This document shows positions 26,201 to 35,263 of a DNA stretch of 64,000 nucleotides, one piece after another. Source of the DNA: Pseudomonas monteilii (lineage in GTDB: Bacteria; Pseudomonadota; Gammaproteobacteria; Pseudomonadales; Pseudomonadaceae); NCBI GenBank assembly GCA_001534745.1, contig CP013997.1, positions 2,542,001 to 2,606,000 on the forward strand, in the 5' to 3' direction. How positions within the stretch are numbered: position 1 is the stretch's first letter; the number at the start of each line of letters is the position of its first letter. The notes under the pieces are model-generated. The model was not told where the DNA came from and searched no databases. It was given only the letters and a program-made list of their open reading frames with translations. Position numbers and translations under genes: made by a program.

Positions 26201-28048
26201 ATGAATCACGAACTGTTGAGCGTGCTGGGTCTGCTGGCGATCATGATCGGATTGTTCCTGGCCAACCGACCGCGCATGGACATGGTCGCGCTGCTGGCGA
26301 TGATGGCCTTGCCCTTGACCGGTGTGCTGAGCGTCGAGCAGGCCCTGGCCGGTTTCGGCGACCCGAACGTGGTGCTGATCGCCGCGCTGTTCGTGATCGG
26401 CGAAGGCCTGGTCAGAACGGGGGTGGCCTACCGGATCGGGCTCTGGCTGAGCGAGCGTGCCGGTCATAGCGAGACCCGCCTGTTGATCCTGCTGATGCTG
26501 GCGGTGGCCGGCCTGGGCTCGGTGATGAGTTCGACGGGCGTGGTCGCGCTGTTCATCCCCGTGGTCCTGAGCCTGTGCGCGCGGATCGGGCTGGCGCCAG
26601 GCCGGCTGATGATGCCGCTGAGCTTCGCCGGGTTGATCAGCGGCATGCTCAGCCTGGTGGCGACACCGCCGAACGTGGTGGTGCATGGCGAACTGGTTCG
26701 CCAGGGTCATACAGGGTTGGGGTTCTTCAGCCTCACGCCGCTCGGGCTGGTGATCCTGCTGATGGGTATCGGTTATCTGCTCTGGGCACGCCGCTTTCTG
26801 CCTGTGCCCAAGCCGTGTGCGCAAGGCACGCCGGGCAGACGCACGCTGCTCGACCTGGTCCGTGACTACGCCCTGAGCGGCCGTGAACGTCGCCTGCGGG
26901 TCGCGCCGGATTCGCCCTGGGTCGGGCATACTCTGGGTGAGTTGCAGTTGCGTACTCGCCAGGGCGCCACTGTGATCGCCATCGAGCGCCAACAGCACCT
27001 GACCACGCGCATCAAGGCCGCCGACGCCACGACCCGCATCGAAGCAGGCGATGTCCTGCTGCTGGACCTGTTCGGCGCTACCGACGCCCTGGCCACGCTG
27101 TGCCAGACGCAGCGCCTCGAACCGCTGCGGTTCAAGGCGGCCTACTTCATCGATCATTCCCAGGACATCGGCATGGCCGAAGTGCTCTTGCCGCCCGGAT
27201 CATGCCTGATCGGCCATAGCGTGCTGAGCCTGGGCTTTCGCAGCCGATTCGGGCTGCACGTGACCGGTCTGCGGCGCGAGCATGCAGCGCTCACCGACCA
27301 TCTGGTGGAGTGCCCGTTGCGCATGGGCGATACCCTGCTGGTGGTCGGCCCCTGGAAAGCGATTCGACGGCTCCAGGCCCGGCCCAAGGATTTTCTGGTG
27401 CTGAGCCTGCCTGTCGAGATCGAGCAGGTGGCACCTGCCCGCGCACGCGCGCCCCAGGCGTTGTTCAGTCTGGGGGTGATGGTGGCGTTGATGGTCAGCG
27501 GGCTGGTGCCCAACGTACTGGCGGCCTTGATCGGCTGCCTGCTGATGGGCGCCGGACGCTGCCTGGACCTTGACAGTGCCTACCGGGCGATTCACTGGCC
27601 GAGCCTGGTCCTGATCGTCGGCCTGCTGCCTTTTGCCACCGCGCTGCAGAAAACCGGGGGCATCGACCTGGCCGTCACTGGGCTGGTCGGGGTGCTGGGC
27701 GACGCCAGCCCTCGCGTCCTGCTGGCCTGCCTGTTCGCCCTGACCGCGACCATCGGCCTGTTCATCTCCAACACCGCGACCGCCGTGCTGATGGCGCCGG
27801 TAGCGGTCAGCCTGGCGACCACCCTCGGGCTGGCACCGCAGCCCTTCGCGGTGACCGTGGCGCTGGCGGCTTCGGCCGCCTTCATGACGCCGGTCTCTTC
27901 CCCGGTCAATACCCTGGTGATGGGACCCGGCGGTTACCGCTTCGTCGATTTCGTCAAAGTGGGCGTTCCTTTCACGCTCATGGTGATGCTGGTGGCGGTC
28001 CTGATGGTGCCTTGGCTGTTCGCTTTCGAGCCGGCCTTGGGCCCATGA
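26201..28048 (+). CDS. SLC13/DASS-type transporter with two RCK_C (TrkA-C) domains
   Basis: 615-residue inner-membrane transporter with two hydrophobic halves. Between them, at about residues 225-390, lie two RCK_C-like domains (LRVAPDSPWVGHTLGELQLR and EVLLPPGSCLIGHSVLSLGF). The paired motifs STGVVALFIPVV and SNTATAVLMAPVAVSLA match the substrate/Na+-binding hairpins of the DASS/ArsB superfamily. Possible substrates include dicarboxylates or sulfate; none can be chosen. ATG 26201 is preferred; GTG 26195 is the alternative. Confidence 0.85.
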   Translation: MNHELLSVLGLLAIMIGLFLANRPRMDMVALLAMMALPLTGVLSVEQALAGFGDPNVVLIAALFVIGEGLVRTGVAYRIGLWLSERAGHSETRLLILLMLAVAGLGSVMSSTGVVALFIPVVLSLCARIGLAPGRLMMPLSFAGLISGMLSLVATPPNVVVHGELVRQGHTGLGFFSLTPLGLVILLMGIGYLLWARRFLPVPKPCAQGTPGRRTLLDLVRDYALSGRERRLRVAPDSPWVGHTLGELQLRTRQGATVIAIERQQHLTTRIKAADATTRIEAGDVLLLDLFGATDALATLCQTQRLEPLRFKAAYFIDHSQDIGMAEVLLPPGSCLIGHSVLSLGFRSRFGLHVTGLRREHAALTDHLVECPLRMGDTLLVVGPWKAIRRLQARPKDFLVLSLPVEIEQVAPARARAPQALFSLGVMVALMVSGLVPNVLAALIGCLLMGAGRCLDLDSAYRAIHWPSLVLIVGLLPFATALQKTGGIDLAVTGLVGVLGDASPRVLLACLFALTATIGLFISNTATAVLMAPVAVSLATTLGLAPQPFAVTVALAASAAFMTPVSSPVNTLVMGPGGYRFVDFVKVGVPFTLMVMLVAVLMVPWLFAFEPALGP

Positions 28049-28176
28049 AACAGGGATTGATCGATCAATAATATCCAATTGACATCAACCAGCAGGTTGC
28101 ACACACTCCCGAGCATGCCGTCCCAAGCGCCCGCCCTTGAGGCCTGGGCGCGGACTTTCGCTTGCCGGACACGCTC

Positions 28177-29589
28177 ATGGTGCCTCCAGCCCTTTCACGC
28201 CTGCTTCCCTACCCGGCCCTTACGGCGCTGACGTTCGTCCTGACCCTGGCGGGTATCCTCGCGCGTCCCATCGAGGCGCTGTCCTTGTTCTGGCCGGTGA
28301 ATGCCGTGCTGATCGGCGTGCTGCTGCGTTACCCGAGACCGGCCACGCCCCTGGGGTTCCTGCTGATGTACACGGCCATGGTCGGCGCCGACCTGGCCTG
28401 TGGCAGTCAATGGTTGCCGGCCGCCTGGTACAACCTGTGCAACCTGGGTGCGATCCTGACCGGCTGGGCCCTCCTGGCACGCGTGGCCCGAGCCCACCGC
28501 CAGTTGGGTACACCCTATGCGGTACTGAACCTGTGTGGCGCCAGTGCAGCGGCGGCCGGGGTAGCCGCGAGCCTGGCCTGCGTCGCGGCTTTTATCTGGT
28601 TCGACCAGCCACTGCGCAGTACCTGGCTGGACTGGTTCAGCGAGCAGTTCTCCACAGCCATCCTGTTGATGCCGGCACTGCTCACCTGCCCCGCGGGCGA
28701 CTGGACCCGCCGCGTGGACACACCGCCGGTGCGCCTGATGCCCTTGGCCTTGCTGCTGGCGTCGCTGGCCGTCGGTATTCTGGTCGGCGGCCCGGGCGCC
28801 ATCGCTTTTCCGATCGCCGCGCTGCTCTGGTGCGCCTTGATCTACTCGCCCTTCTTGGTCGCGCTGTTGACGCTGTTGGCAGGCAGCACCCTGATCATCG
28901 CGGTGGCGCAGGCCTTGCTGCACTATGGCTATCCAGGGCGCGAGGCTGCGGTCAACACGTTGGTATCGGCGCGTCTGGGCATCGCCATGCTGGTTCTGGG
29001 GCCGTTGGTGGTGGCGTGTGTCAGCCATGCCAATCGGGGGCTGCTCGCACGTCTGCAGCGGCAGGCGACCCTGGATCACCTGACCGGCGCGCTGTCGCGC
29101 AGCGCCTTCACCGAGCGGGCCACGCGCCTGCTCGAAGAACGCCGGCGACATGCCCATGCTTCACCGATCACGCTGATGATGCTGGACATCGACCATTTCA
29201 AGTCGATCAACGATCAACATGGGCATGCCGCCGGTGACCGAGTCCTGAGGCTGTTCACCCAGGTCCTGCAGGAGCAGTTGCGTGAAGAGGACATCCTGGC
29301 CAGGCTGGGCGGCGAAGAATTCGTCATCGCCCTGCCCGGCCTGTCGCCGGAACAGGCCAGGTTCACCGCCGAGCGCCTGCTGCGCACGGTACGCGCCATG
29401 CCCGTGCACCATGGGGGCAAGCAACTGCGCATCACCGTGAGCATCGGCTACGACGGCTGCGCGGTGGGAGAGGTCTCGCCGACCTTGGATCAGTTGCTCG
29501 ATCAGGCGGACCATGCGCTGTACCGTGCCAAGGCGCTGGGCCGTAACCGCACCGAGCGTGCTCGGCAGGTGACGGAGTCGATGCTGTAG
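28177..29589 (+). CDS. MASE1-like diguanylate cyclase
   Basis: About 470 residues. The N-terminal 290 residues form eight or so helices with a MASE1-like start (PIEALSLFWPVNAVLIGVLLRYP). The C-terminal GGDEF domain has DIDHFKSINDQHGH and an intact GGEEF near residue 378. A predicted c-di-GMP synthase at the inner membrane; no EAL domain. The start is uncertain: ATG 28177 is used, TTG 28162 lies upstream in frame, and neither has a clear ribosome-binding site. Confidence 0.87.
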   Translation: MVPPALSRLLPYPALTALTFVLTLAGILARPIEALSLFWPVNAVLIGVLLRYPRPATPLGFLLMYTAMVGADLACGSQWLPAAWYNLCNLGAILTGWALLARVARAHRQLGTPYAVLNLCGASAAAAGVAASLACVAAFIWFDQPLRSTWLDWFSEQFSTAILLMPALLTCPAGDWTRRVDTPPVRLMPLALLLASLAVGILVGGPGAIAFPIAALLWCALIYSPFLVALLTLLAGSTLIIAVAQALLHYGYPGREAAVNTLVSARLGIAMLVLGPLVVACVSHANRGLLARLQRQATLDHLTGALSRSAFTERATRLLEERRRHAHASPITLMMLDIDHFKSINDQHGHAAGDRVLRLFTQVLQEQLREEDILARLGGEEFVIALPGLSPEQARFTAERLLRTVRAMPVHHGGKQLRITVSIGYDGCAVGEVSPTLDQLLDQADHALYRAKALGRNRTERARQVTESML

Positions 29590-29707
29590 GTTCGAAAGTG
29601 GCCAGTAGCGTGGAAAACGACTCGCTGGCCGTCAGACAGATGCTGCTCGCGCTGGTCAAATTCTGCTCAAACCAACAGAGGCCGCGCGGGCCTTAGCTTA
29701 CAGGCCG

Positions 29708-29739
29708 TTATCCACAGACCTACCCACGTTTTCTGTGGA
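29708..29739. other. DnaA-box-like inverted repeat
   Basis: TTATCCACA (29708-29716), a consensus DnaA box, is followed by the inverted CTGTGGA (29733-29739), giving the pair TCCACAG/CTGTGGA with 15 bp between. It lies in the 240-bp gap after the MASE1-GGDEF gene. The rest of 29590-29831 shows no gene. Confidence 0.3.
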
Positions 29740-29831
29740 CAGATTCCAATCAAATGAACGACTTGTCGCACAGGGTTCGAGTGAATTGCTCGGCGGCCTC
29801 GGTGCAGCGTACGTGATTGCCTTGCCTTCAC

Positions 29832-29915
29832 TCAACCCGGTGGGATCGTGCCCAGCAGGCCGATCAACAGCGTCAGGATCAGAAAACCGCCCAGAAACAG
29901 CGCTAGCTTGCCCAT
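29832..29915 (-). CDS. 27-residue hydrophobic small protein
   Basis: A short frame beginning at the ATG at 29913-29915 behind AGAGG, 6 bp away. It encodes MGKLALFLGGFLILTLLIGL plus LGTIPPG: a single membrane helix with a Pro-Pro-Gly end. The good ribosome-binding site and compact membrane-peptide composition support a real gene, but I do not recognise it and coding cannot be proven at this length. The 265 bp up to the next gene hold one hairpin (30121-30145) and nothing else I can identify. Confidence 0.5.
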   Translation of the reverse strand: MGKLALFLGGFLILTLLIGLLGTIPPG

Positions 29916-30120
29916 GGTGACCTCTACAGTGTGTCGAAACAAAAGGGGCCGAGGCATGTGCAGATCGGTTCAATCTGGGATCCGCCATGTTCGGTGTGGG
30001 GTCATTATCCAACGCCAACTGATACGGTTACAGATTCAGGTCTGGGTGAAAAAACCATATCAGATGGCCGATGGTGCCAGGGCTGGCGCCACTGCTCTCT
30101 GAACGGGATGCACAGCACGG

Positions 30121-30145
30121 CGCTACCCACCATCAGTGGGTAGCG
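30121..30145 (-). terminator. Perfect hairpin after the 30183-30685 gene pair
   Basis: 10-bp perfect stem CGCTACCCAC (30121-30130) / GTGGGTAGCG (30136-30145) with a 5-nt loop, located 38 bp past the stop of the minus-strand gene at 30183. No T-run is visible. Confidence 0.5.
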
Positions 30146-30182
30146 TGTGCTGGCATCAGAAGGTAGGTACGTGTGCAGGGGT

Positions 30183-30341
30183 TCAGGTGCGTTCAGGCTT
30201 GTCGCCTTCGCGGCGTCCTGTCTGTTGCGCGGTGGTCTTGCCGTCGTCCGACTCGCTGGTGCCGGAGCGCGAAGCGTCGTTATCACGCTCGACTTCACCC
30301 GGCTTGTGTTGCGGATCCGTACTGCCAGTGTGCTTGTCCAT
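30183..30341 (-). CDS. Small hydrophilic protein of unknown function
   Basis: 52-residue, highly polar, probably disordered protein beginning MDKHTGSTDPQHKPGEVERD. GGAGG sits 8 bp before the ATG at 30339-30341, so that start is firm; the frame runs further upstream only into the preceding gene. Similar short Lys/Asp/Gln-rich proteins occur across Pseudomonas, without a known role. It is 5 bp downstream of the 112-residue gene on the same strand, so the two are probably co-transcribed. Confidence 0.6.
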   Translation of the reverse strand: MDKHTGSTDPQHKPGEVERDNDASRSGTSESDDGKTTAQQTGRREGDKPERT

Positions 30342-30346
30342 GGTGC

Positions 30347-30685
30347 TCAACCTCCAAGGGGTACCCCGCCTTGGAGTGCCAACGGTGTCGACTGGTTCAC
30401 CCGCACGGGCCCCGCACAAGCGTGCTGCAAGGCCAGCTGGCGCGCTTTGGCAACCGCATTGGCCAGTGCACGCGTCATCGACTCCCCCGGGCGCTCGTTG
30501 TACGCCTCTTCGTGCAAGGCCATGCCTGAGGCAGCATAGATCCCCATGAACACCTGCGTGATGCCGCCGCGCGACAGGCGTACCTGGACATCGAGGGTAG
30601 TGCCGTCGACCAGGGTTTCAGGGTGCGTTCGATGATGGAGCGTTGGATCGGCCCACGACCAGAAGAGGTCCCCGCGAATTCTCAT
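30347..30685 (-). CDS. Conserved hypothetical protein
   Basis: 112-residue soluble protein (MRIRGDLFWSWADPTLHHRT). It contains a beta-strand region (LDVQVRLSRGGITQVFMGIY) and a helix (ESMTRALANAVAKARQLALQH). No family is recognised with confidence. It is followed at 5 bp by the small polar protein gene. No signal peptide or membrane helix. Confidence 0.6.
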   Translation of the reverse strand: MRIRGDLFWSWADPTLHHRTHPETLVDGTTLDVQVRLSRGGITQVFMGIYAASGMALHEEAYNERPGESMTRALANAVAKARQLALQHACAGPVRVNQSTPLALQGGVPLGG

Positions 30686-30882
30686 GCCAGCGCTCCTGCG
30701 ACTTTCGTTGTAGAGGTCTTGCCACTACCCCACACAGTAGCGCAAGCCACGTGACAGCCCTTCGATAAAACGCACGTCTGGCGAAAAATTCGGACAGCCG
30801 GTTGAACCAATGCGAAAGACGAAAGTCCGCCCGCCTCAGCTGATCCGAGGCGGGGACGAACGAAAGCCGGAGGTGACGATGA

Positions 30883-32271
30883 TCACGCCCGTTGCGAAGT
30901 TTCCGGCAGGAACCAGTTGAGGATGACGGCACACAGCCCGCCCGTCGCGACCCCGGATTCCAACACATCACGCAAGGCAGACGGCATGTGCGCGAGAAAC
31001 TCCGGCACCTGCGCCACACCCAGGCCCAGTGCCAGCGAAACGGCGATGATCAAGAGCGCACGGCGGTCCAGGGACAGGCTGGCGAGGATATTGATGCCCG
31101 AGGCGGCGACCGCACCGAACATCACCATGGCCGCGCCACCGAGCACAGGCTCCGGCACGGCCTGGATGACCCCGGCCACGCTGGGGAAAAGCCCCAGCAG
31201 CACCAGCATCGCGGCGATCCACAGGCCGACATGGCGACTGGCGATCCCGGTCAGCTGGATCACGCCATTGTTCTGGGCGAAGATCGAACTGGGAAAGGTG
31301 TTGAACAACCCGGCCAACAGCGAGTTGGCGCCATTGACCAGCACACCGCCCTTGATCCGCTGCATCCAGACCGGGCCATCGACAGGTTGGCGCGAGACCT
31401 TGCTGGTTGCCGTCACGTCGCCGATGGCCTCGAGCGAAGTCACCAGGTAGATGACCAGCATCGGGATGAACAGTGCCCAGGAGAAGCCCAGGCCGAAATG
31501 CAGGGGCATCGGGACCTGAACCCAGGCCGCTTCGTGCATGCCAGTGAAATCCAGTCGCCCCAGGTAACCGGCCAGCGCATAGCCCGTGGCGAGCGCGATG
31601 ACGATGGCGCAGCTGCGCATCCAGACGACCGGCACACGGTTGAGCAGCACGATGATCGCCAGCACAGTGCCCGACAGCAGCAGGTTCTCGCCGTTGGCGA
31701 AGGTGCCGTTGCCCATGGCCGTGAAGCCGCCGCCCATGCTGATCAACCCTACCTTGATCAGGGTCAACCCGATCATCAACACCACGATGCCCGTCACCAG
31801 GGGGGTGATCAACCGCTTGATGAACGGCAGGATGCGCGACACTGCCATCTCGATGAAGGAACCGGCAATCACGACACCGAAGATCGCCGCCATCACCCCT
31901 TCCACCGGCGTGCCTTGCTTGACCATCAGCGCACCGCCGGCGATCAGGGGGCCGACGAAGTTGAAGCTGGTGCCCTGCACGATCAACAGACCGGCCCCGA
32001 ACGGACCGAAACGTCGGCACTGCACAAAGGTGGCGATGCCCGAAATGATCAGCGACATCGACACGATCAGGTTGGTGTCACGGGCCGGGACGCCCAATGC
32101 CTGACAGATGAGCAGACCGGGCGTGACGATCGGCACGATGATCGCCAGCAAGTGCTGCAAGGCCGCCAGCAGGGCGATCAGCGGCCTGGGCTTGTCGTCC
32201 AGCCCCAGCACCAGTTCATCGTTGTCGTGGGGGCCTGACCCCGTGGCTGACCTGCGCGCGATGGAACTCAT
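30883..32271 (-). CDS. NCS2 family nucleobase permease (xanthine/uracil type)
   Basis: 462-residue inner-membrane symporter with about 14 helices. The NCS2 signature region SSIFAQNNGVIQLTGIASRHVG is present, as are LVQGTSFNFVGPL and the helix-10 EPVLGGAAMVMFG. The ATG at 32269-32271 is chosen; the frame is open 54 bp further. The class includes XanQ/UacT-type purine permeases. The exact nucleobase is not predictable. Transcribed alone. Confidence 0.88.
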   Translation of the reverse strand: MSSIARRSATGSGPHDNDELVLGLDDKPRPLIALLAALQHLLAIIVPIVTPGLLICQALGVPARDTNLIVSMSLIISGIATFVQCRRFGPFGAGLLIVQGTSFNFVGPLIAGGALMVKQGTPVEGVMAAIFGVVIAGSFIEMAVSRILPFIKRLITPLVTGIVVLMIGLTLIKVGLISMGGGFTAMGNGTFANGENLLLSGTVLAIIVLLNRVPVVWMRSCAIVIALATGYALAGYLGRLDFTGMHEAAWVQVPMPLHFGLGFSWALFIPMLVIYLVTSLEAIGDVTATSKVSRQPVDGPVWMQRIKGGVLVNGANSLLAGLFNTFPSSIFAQNNGVIQLTGIASRHVGLWIAAMLVLLGLFPSVAGVIQAVPEPVLGGAAMVMFGAVAASGINILASLSLDRRALLIIAVSLALGLGVAQVPEFLAHMPSALRDVLESGVATGGLCAVILNWFLPETSQRA

Positions 32272-32418
32272 GAAAACACTCTGCCCGTGGAAAAGAGGCG
32301 CGCATTCTACGGCCAGAGGTGCCATTGGGGTAGGGAAAATCGGACGGTGTGCTACGTAGGACGATAGGAATGATGGCGTCCAGTTGCACGCCTACTGATC
32401 GCCAGCGCCCTACCCATG

Positions 32419-32443
32419 AAAAAGGGGCGCCAAGCGCCCCTTT
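32419..32443 (-). terminator. Terminator of yccA-like gene
   Basis: GGGGCGC (32424-32430) / GCGCCCC (32434-32440) with a CAA loop. On the minus strand it is followed by a run of five T, about 30 bp after the stop of the BI-1 family gene. A textbook intrinsic terminator. Confidence 0.8.
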
Positions 32444-32471
32444 CGAGTCATGCCGGGAACGACCGTGAAGA

Positions 32472-33143
32472 TCAGTCGTCGCTGCCCATGATGCCGAACA
32501 GCTGAAGCAGGCTGACGAACAGGTTGTAGATGGAAACGTACAGACTGATGGTCGCCATGATGTAGTTACGCTCACCGCCATGGATGATCGCGCTGGTCTG
32601 GAACAGGATGCACACCGACGAGAACAGCACGAAGCCGGCGCTGATCGCCAGTTGCAGGCCGCTGATCTGGAAGAAGAAGCTGGCGATCACGGCGCCCATC
32701 AGGACGAAGAAGCCGGCGGTGATGAAGCCGCTGAGGAAGCTCATGTCCTTGCGGGTGGTCAGCACGTAGGCCGACAGACCGCCGAAGACCAGTGCGGTCA
32801 TGGCGAACGCGGAGCTGACGACTTCGGCGCCCCCGCTCATGCCCAGGTAACGGTTGAGGATGGGGCCGAGGATGAAGCCCATGAAACCGGTCAGAGCGAA
32901 GGTCGACACCAGGCCCCAGGCCGAATCGCGCAGCTTGGCGGTAAGGAAGAACAGCCCGTAGAAGCCGATCAGCACCACGAAGATGTTCGGGTAGCCGACG
33001 CGCATCTGCTGGGCGACGAAGGCCATGACACCGCTGAAGGCCAGAGTGAGGGCCAACAGGCCGTACGTGTTGCGCAGGACGCGGCTGACTTCCTGCTGCT
33101 CGACCTGCTGGCCGTGGTTGACGGCATAATCCTGTTCGCGCAT
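32472..33143 (-). CDS. yccA: Bax inhibitor-1/YccA family membrane protein
   Basis: 223-residue inner-membrane protein with seven helices and the BI-1 pattern (LRNTYGLLALTLAFSGVMAF at the start, a C-terminal YVSIYNLFVSLLQLFGI). A polar N-terminus of about 25 residues precedes helix 1. E. coli YccA interacts with and modulates the FtsH protease. The ATG at 33141-33143 has GGAG upstream. In P. aeruginosa the orthologue adjoins tusD; here about 18 kb separates them. Confidence 0.88.
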   Translation of the reverse strand: MREQDYAVNHGQQVEQQEVSRVLRNTYGLLALTLAFSGVMAFVAQQMRVGYPNIFVVLIGFYGLFFLTAKLRDSAWGLVSTFALTGFMGFILGPILNRYLGMSGGAEVVSSAFAMTALVFGGLSAYVLTTRKDMSFLSGFITAGFFVLMGAVIASFFFQISGLQLAISAGFVLFSSVCILFQTSAIIHGGERNYIMATISLYVSIYNLFVSLLQLFGIMGSDD

Positions 33144-33277
33144 GGCGACGCTCCTGTGGTAGATGGTCCAAGGTTTGACACATTTGGATGCAGGCAGCAT
33201 ACCAGAGCCTTTGCCTGGGTCGACAGAGAGAGTTTGACAGCTTGTTTCATTCGGGTATGATTGCCGCCGCTGTACAC

Positions 33278-33365
33278 GGAAGCGTGGCCGAGTGGTTTAA
33301 GGCAACGGTCTTGAAAACCGTCGATGGGCAACTATCCTAGAGTTCGAATCTCTACGCTTCCGCCA
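33278..33365 (+). tRNA. tRNA-Ser (UGA anticodon)
   Basis: 88-nt tRNA. Acceptor stem GGAAGCG pairs with CGCTTCC (33355-33361), then discriminator G and encoded CCA (33363-33365). Anticodon loop CTTGAAA (33310-33316) gives anticodon TGA at 33312-33314. The long variable arm is typical of tRNA-Ser, and the T loop GTTCGAATC is intact. Its 3' end is a usual integration site for mobile islands. Confidence 0.96.
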
Positions 33366-33372
33366 TCTTCAA

Positions 33373-33396
33373 AGCCCTGATGATTCAGGGCTTTTT
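33373..33396 (+). terminator. Terminator of tRNA-Ser
   Basis: AGCCCTGA (33373-33380) / TCAGGGCT (33385-33392) with a TGAT loop, followed by TTTT, 8 bp past the tRNA. Intrinsic terminator. Confidence 0.85.
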
Positions 33397-33399
33397 CAT

Positions 33400-33757
33400 T
33401 TCTGGCGGGGCTGATCCGGATCCCGAGACACGCCGAGACGCCTGCCCTTTCCGAAACCCTTTCGGAACACTTCCGAAACCCATGGCAAATGAGGCTGCTG
33501 CCTCTGCATCCGACTCATTTATCCACCTGACGGTGCCATGCCGATTCGGCAAGGCGGTCTACCCGCGCTCGGACGCGAAACGACAAGCCGCTCAGCCAAT
33601 GCCGTCCTTGGGGTTCATCCCCTTTCTTCACCCATTCACCCGCAAGAACGACTGATACGCCGCGCGACTCATTTCGTCGTGGTCAGCGCCCTGCTCGTTG
33701 ATGGATCCAATCCCCGACTGGGATACTTGCGCCGTTTTTCAGGGGGGTTCACCACAC
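33400..33757. other. Gene-poor stretch after tRNA-Ser
   Basis: No gene is supported here. Two short TTCCGAAACCC repeats (around 33457 and 33472) flank TTTCGG, giving a minor inverted arrangement. I found no copy of the tRNA 3' end, no integrase remnant and no clear promoter. Confidence 0.4.
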
Positions 33758-33967
33758 ATGCCATACCGATTCGCTGTTGTCCCGGCAATGCCGCCGCGTA
33801 ACGAATCCACACGACACATCCGTCGCCCAACGCAGATGACAGACGGCTCGTTCGACATCTACGATTGCCACGGCAAACAACGCTTGACGCCGACGTTCGC
33901 GAATCGCCGCAAGGCAGAAGCCGCCTGCCAGCAGCTCAACGGACTGTATCGCTCCACCCAGCCCTGA
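33758..33967 (+). CDS. Small hypothetical protein
   Basis: 69-residue protein starting at ATG 33758, with AGGGGGG at 33741-33747 (10-bp spacing). The sequence (SFDIYDCHGKQRLTPTFANR, then RKAEAACQQLNGLYR) looks like a short strand-helix protein with a DUF-type 'modify and count' pattern seen in small Pseudomonas proteins, but I cannot assign a family. It stands alone at the start of the accessory region. Confidence 0.5.
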   Translation: MPYRFAVVPAMPPRNESTRHIRRPTQMTDGSFDIYDCHGKQRLTPTFANRRKAEAACQQLNGLYRSTQP

Positions 33968-34207
33968 TCGTGCACCCCCGCTCGATACCCGTGCCGCCTG
34001 CTCACGGGTTTACGCGTCAGCCCCTGCCTTCTATATTCGGCCACGCCTTCTGCTTCCGGGCAGCGGTCTGTGCTGTCGAGCGGTCCAGGTCGATCTCGGC
34101 ACGAGGGCCCATGAACGTTTGCCCCTGCCTGGTGCTCTAGCCTACAGCCATGGCTGATGGCCATTCACCAGCCATGATCCCCCATCGATATGACAAGGAT
34201 GAACACG

Positions 34208-35185
34208 ATGCACACAAGAACCCTATGGCTCGGCACGATGCTCGCGGCAGGCATGCTGCTGGCAGGATGCGATGACGGCCAGCCCTCTCGGGAGACATCG
34301 GCTGCACACAGCCAGGCTGCCGCTCACACGCCGAGCGCCGAACAGATCGAGATCGAAAAATACAATGCCTATGTCGACGCCGCCAATCGCGGCGGCAACT
34401 TTGCCGAGATACGGGAAAAGCGCCGGGCCGACTACGCGAAGGTACTCGCGTCGAAGGACAAGCTCTCCGACTATGGCCTCTTCAGCGCCTATGACATCAG
34501 CGGACTGCGAGACAATCTGAAGAAGGCGTTGGCCTTGTCATCGCCCATGCCAGAACTGGACGAACCGGCCAACGCGATGCTGACGGCGCTGGAAACCCTC
34601 GAACCCCTTCACCGCGACCTTTCCAACTACGCAGATTCCAAGGGTTACCTGGCCGATGGCGGACAGAAGGCCAGGGAGCTGGAGCCTGCGCTGGATGCGG
34701 CGCTCGAGCGTGTTGCGACCGCGCAGGCCACGTTCTATGAAGGCCTGGCCAAACGCGACGAAATCAACGTGCAGCACGCCTTCGACGAGGCTGAAAAGGA
34801 CTCGCAGGACTATTACCGTGCGGGTTTCGTGCTATACGCCAAGCAGGCGGTTCGCCTGTCCATGGACTTCTTCGAGTCTGCCGGATCACAGGCGTCGATC
34901 GTGCCGTTCGAAGAACGCCTGGGCAAGGTCGCGCAGATGATCGAAGGCTGGAACAAGCAGAATACAGACCAGTCTCCGAGCTGTACCGTACTGCTGAGCC
35001 GCATGAACCAGTTCATCGCCAAAGGCCGGGAAGCCATCGAGACGGCCCGCACGGGCGGATACGTCTACGACGAGCAACGCCAACTGTCCTGGAAGATCAA
35101 CAACCCCATCGAGCGCGATGCGAAGAACTTCAACAGAGCCTATGACGATGTCATCGATGCCCTGAACAGCACGCGTTGCCAGTGA
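34208..35185 (+). CDS. DUF3829 (YiiG-like) lipoprotein
   Basis: 325-residue lipoprotein. The start ATG 34208 has AAGGA at 34195-34199. The signal peptide ends in the lipobox LLAGC (Cys21), followed by Asp-Asp, which favours inner-membrane retention if Lol rules hold. The mature protein is helical throughout, with the DUF3829 features EKYNAYVDAAN and FNRAYDDVIDALN near the end. Function of the family is unknown; E. coli YiiG is the best-known member. Convergent with the NTF2-like gene. Confidence 0.8.
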   Translation: MHTRTLWLGTMLAAGMLLAGCDDGQPSRETSAAHSQAAAHTPSAEQIEIEKYNAYVDAANRGGNFAEIREKRRADYAKVLASKDKLSDYGLFSAYDISGLRDNLKKALALSSPMPELDEPANAMLTALETLEPLHRDLSNYADSKGYLADGGQKARELEPALDAALERVATAQATFYEGLAKRDEINVQHAFDEAEKDSQDYYRAGFVLYAKQAVRLSMDFFESAGSQASIVPFEERLGKVAQMIEGWNKQNTDQSPSCTVLLSRMNQFIAKGREAIETARTGGYVYDEQRQLSWKINNPIERDAKNFNRAYDDVIDALNSTRCQ

Positions 35186-35263
35186 TCGGCAGGCCATTCG
35201 CCGTTCAGATGCCCTTGAGCGCTAGCGCACCGCGGACGGTCAAGGGCGCACAGCCGAGAATGT

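Noticed and set aside
29708..29739. Replication origin suggested by a DnaA box
   Set aside because: Only one consensus box plus one imperfect inverted copy; no AT-rich unwinding element and no dnaA/dnaN/parAB neighbours.
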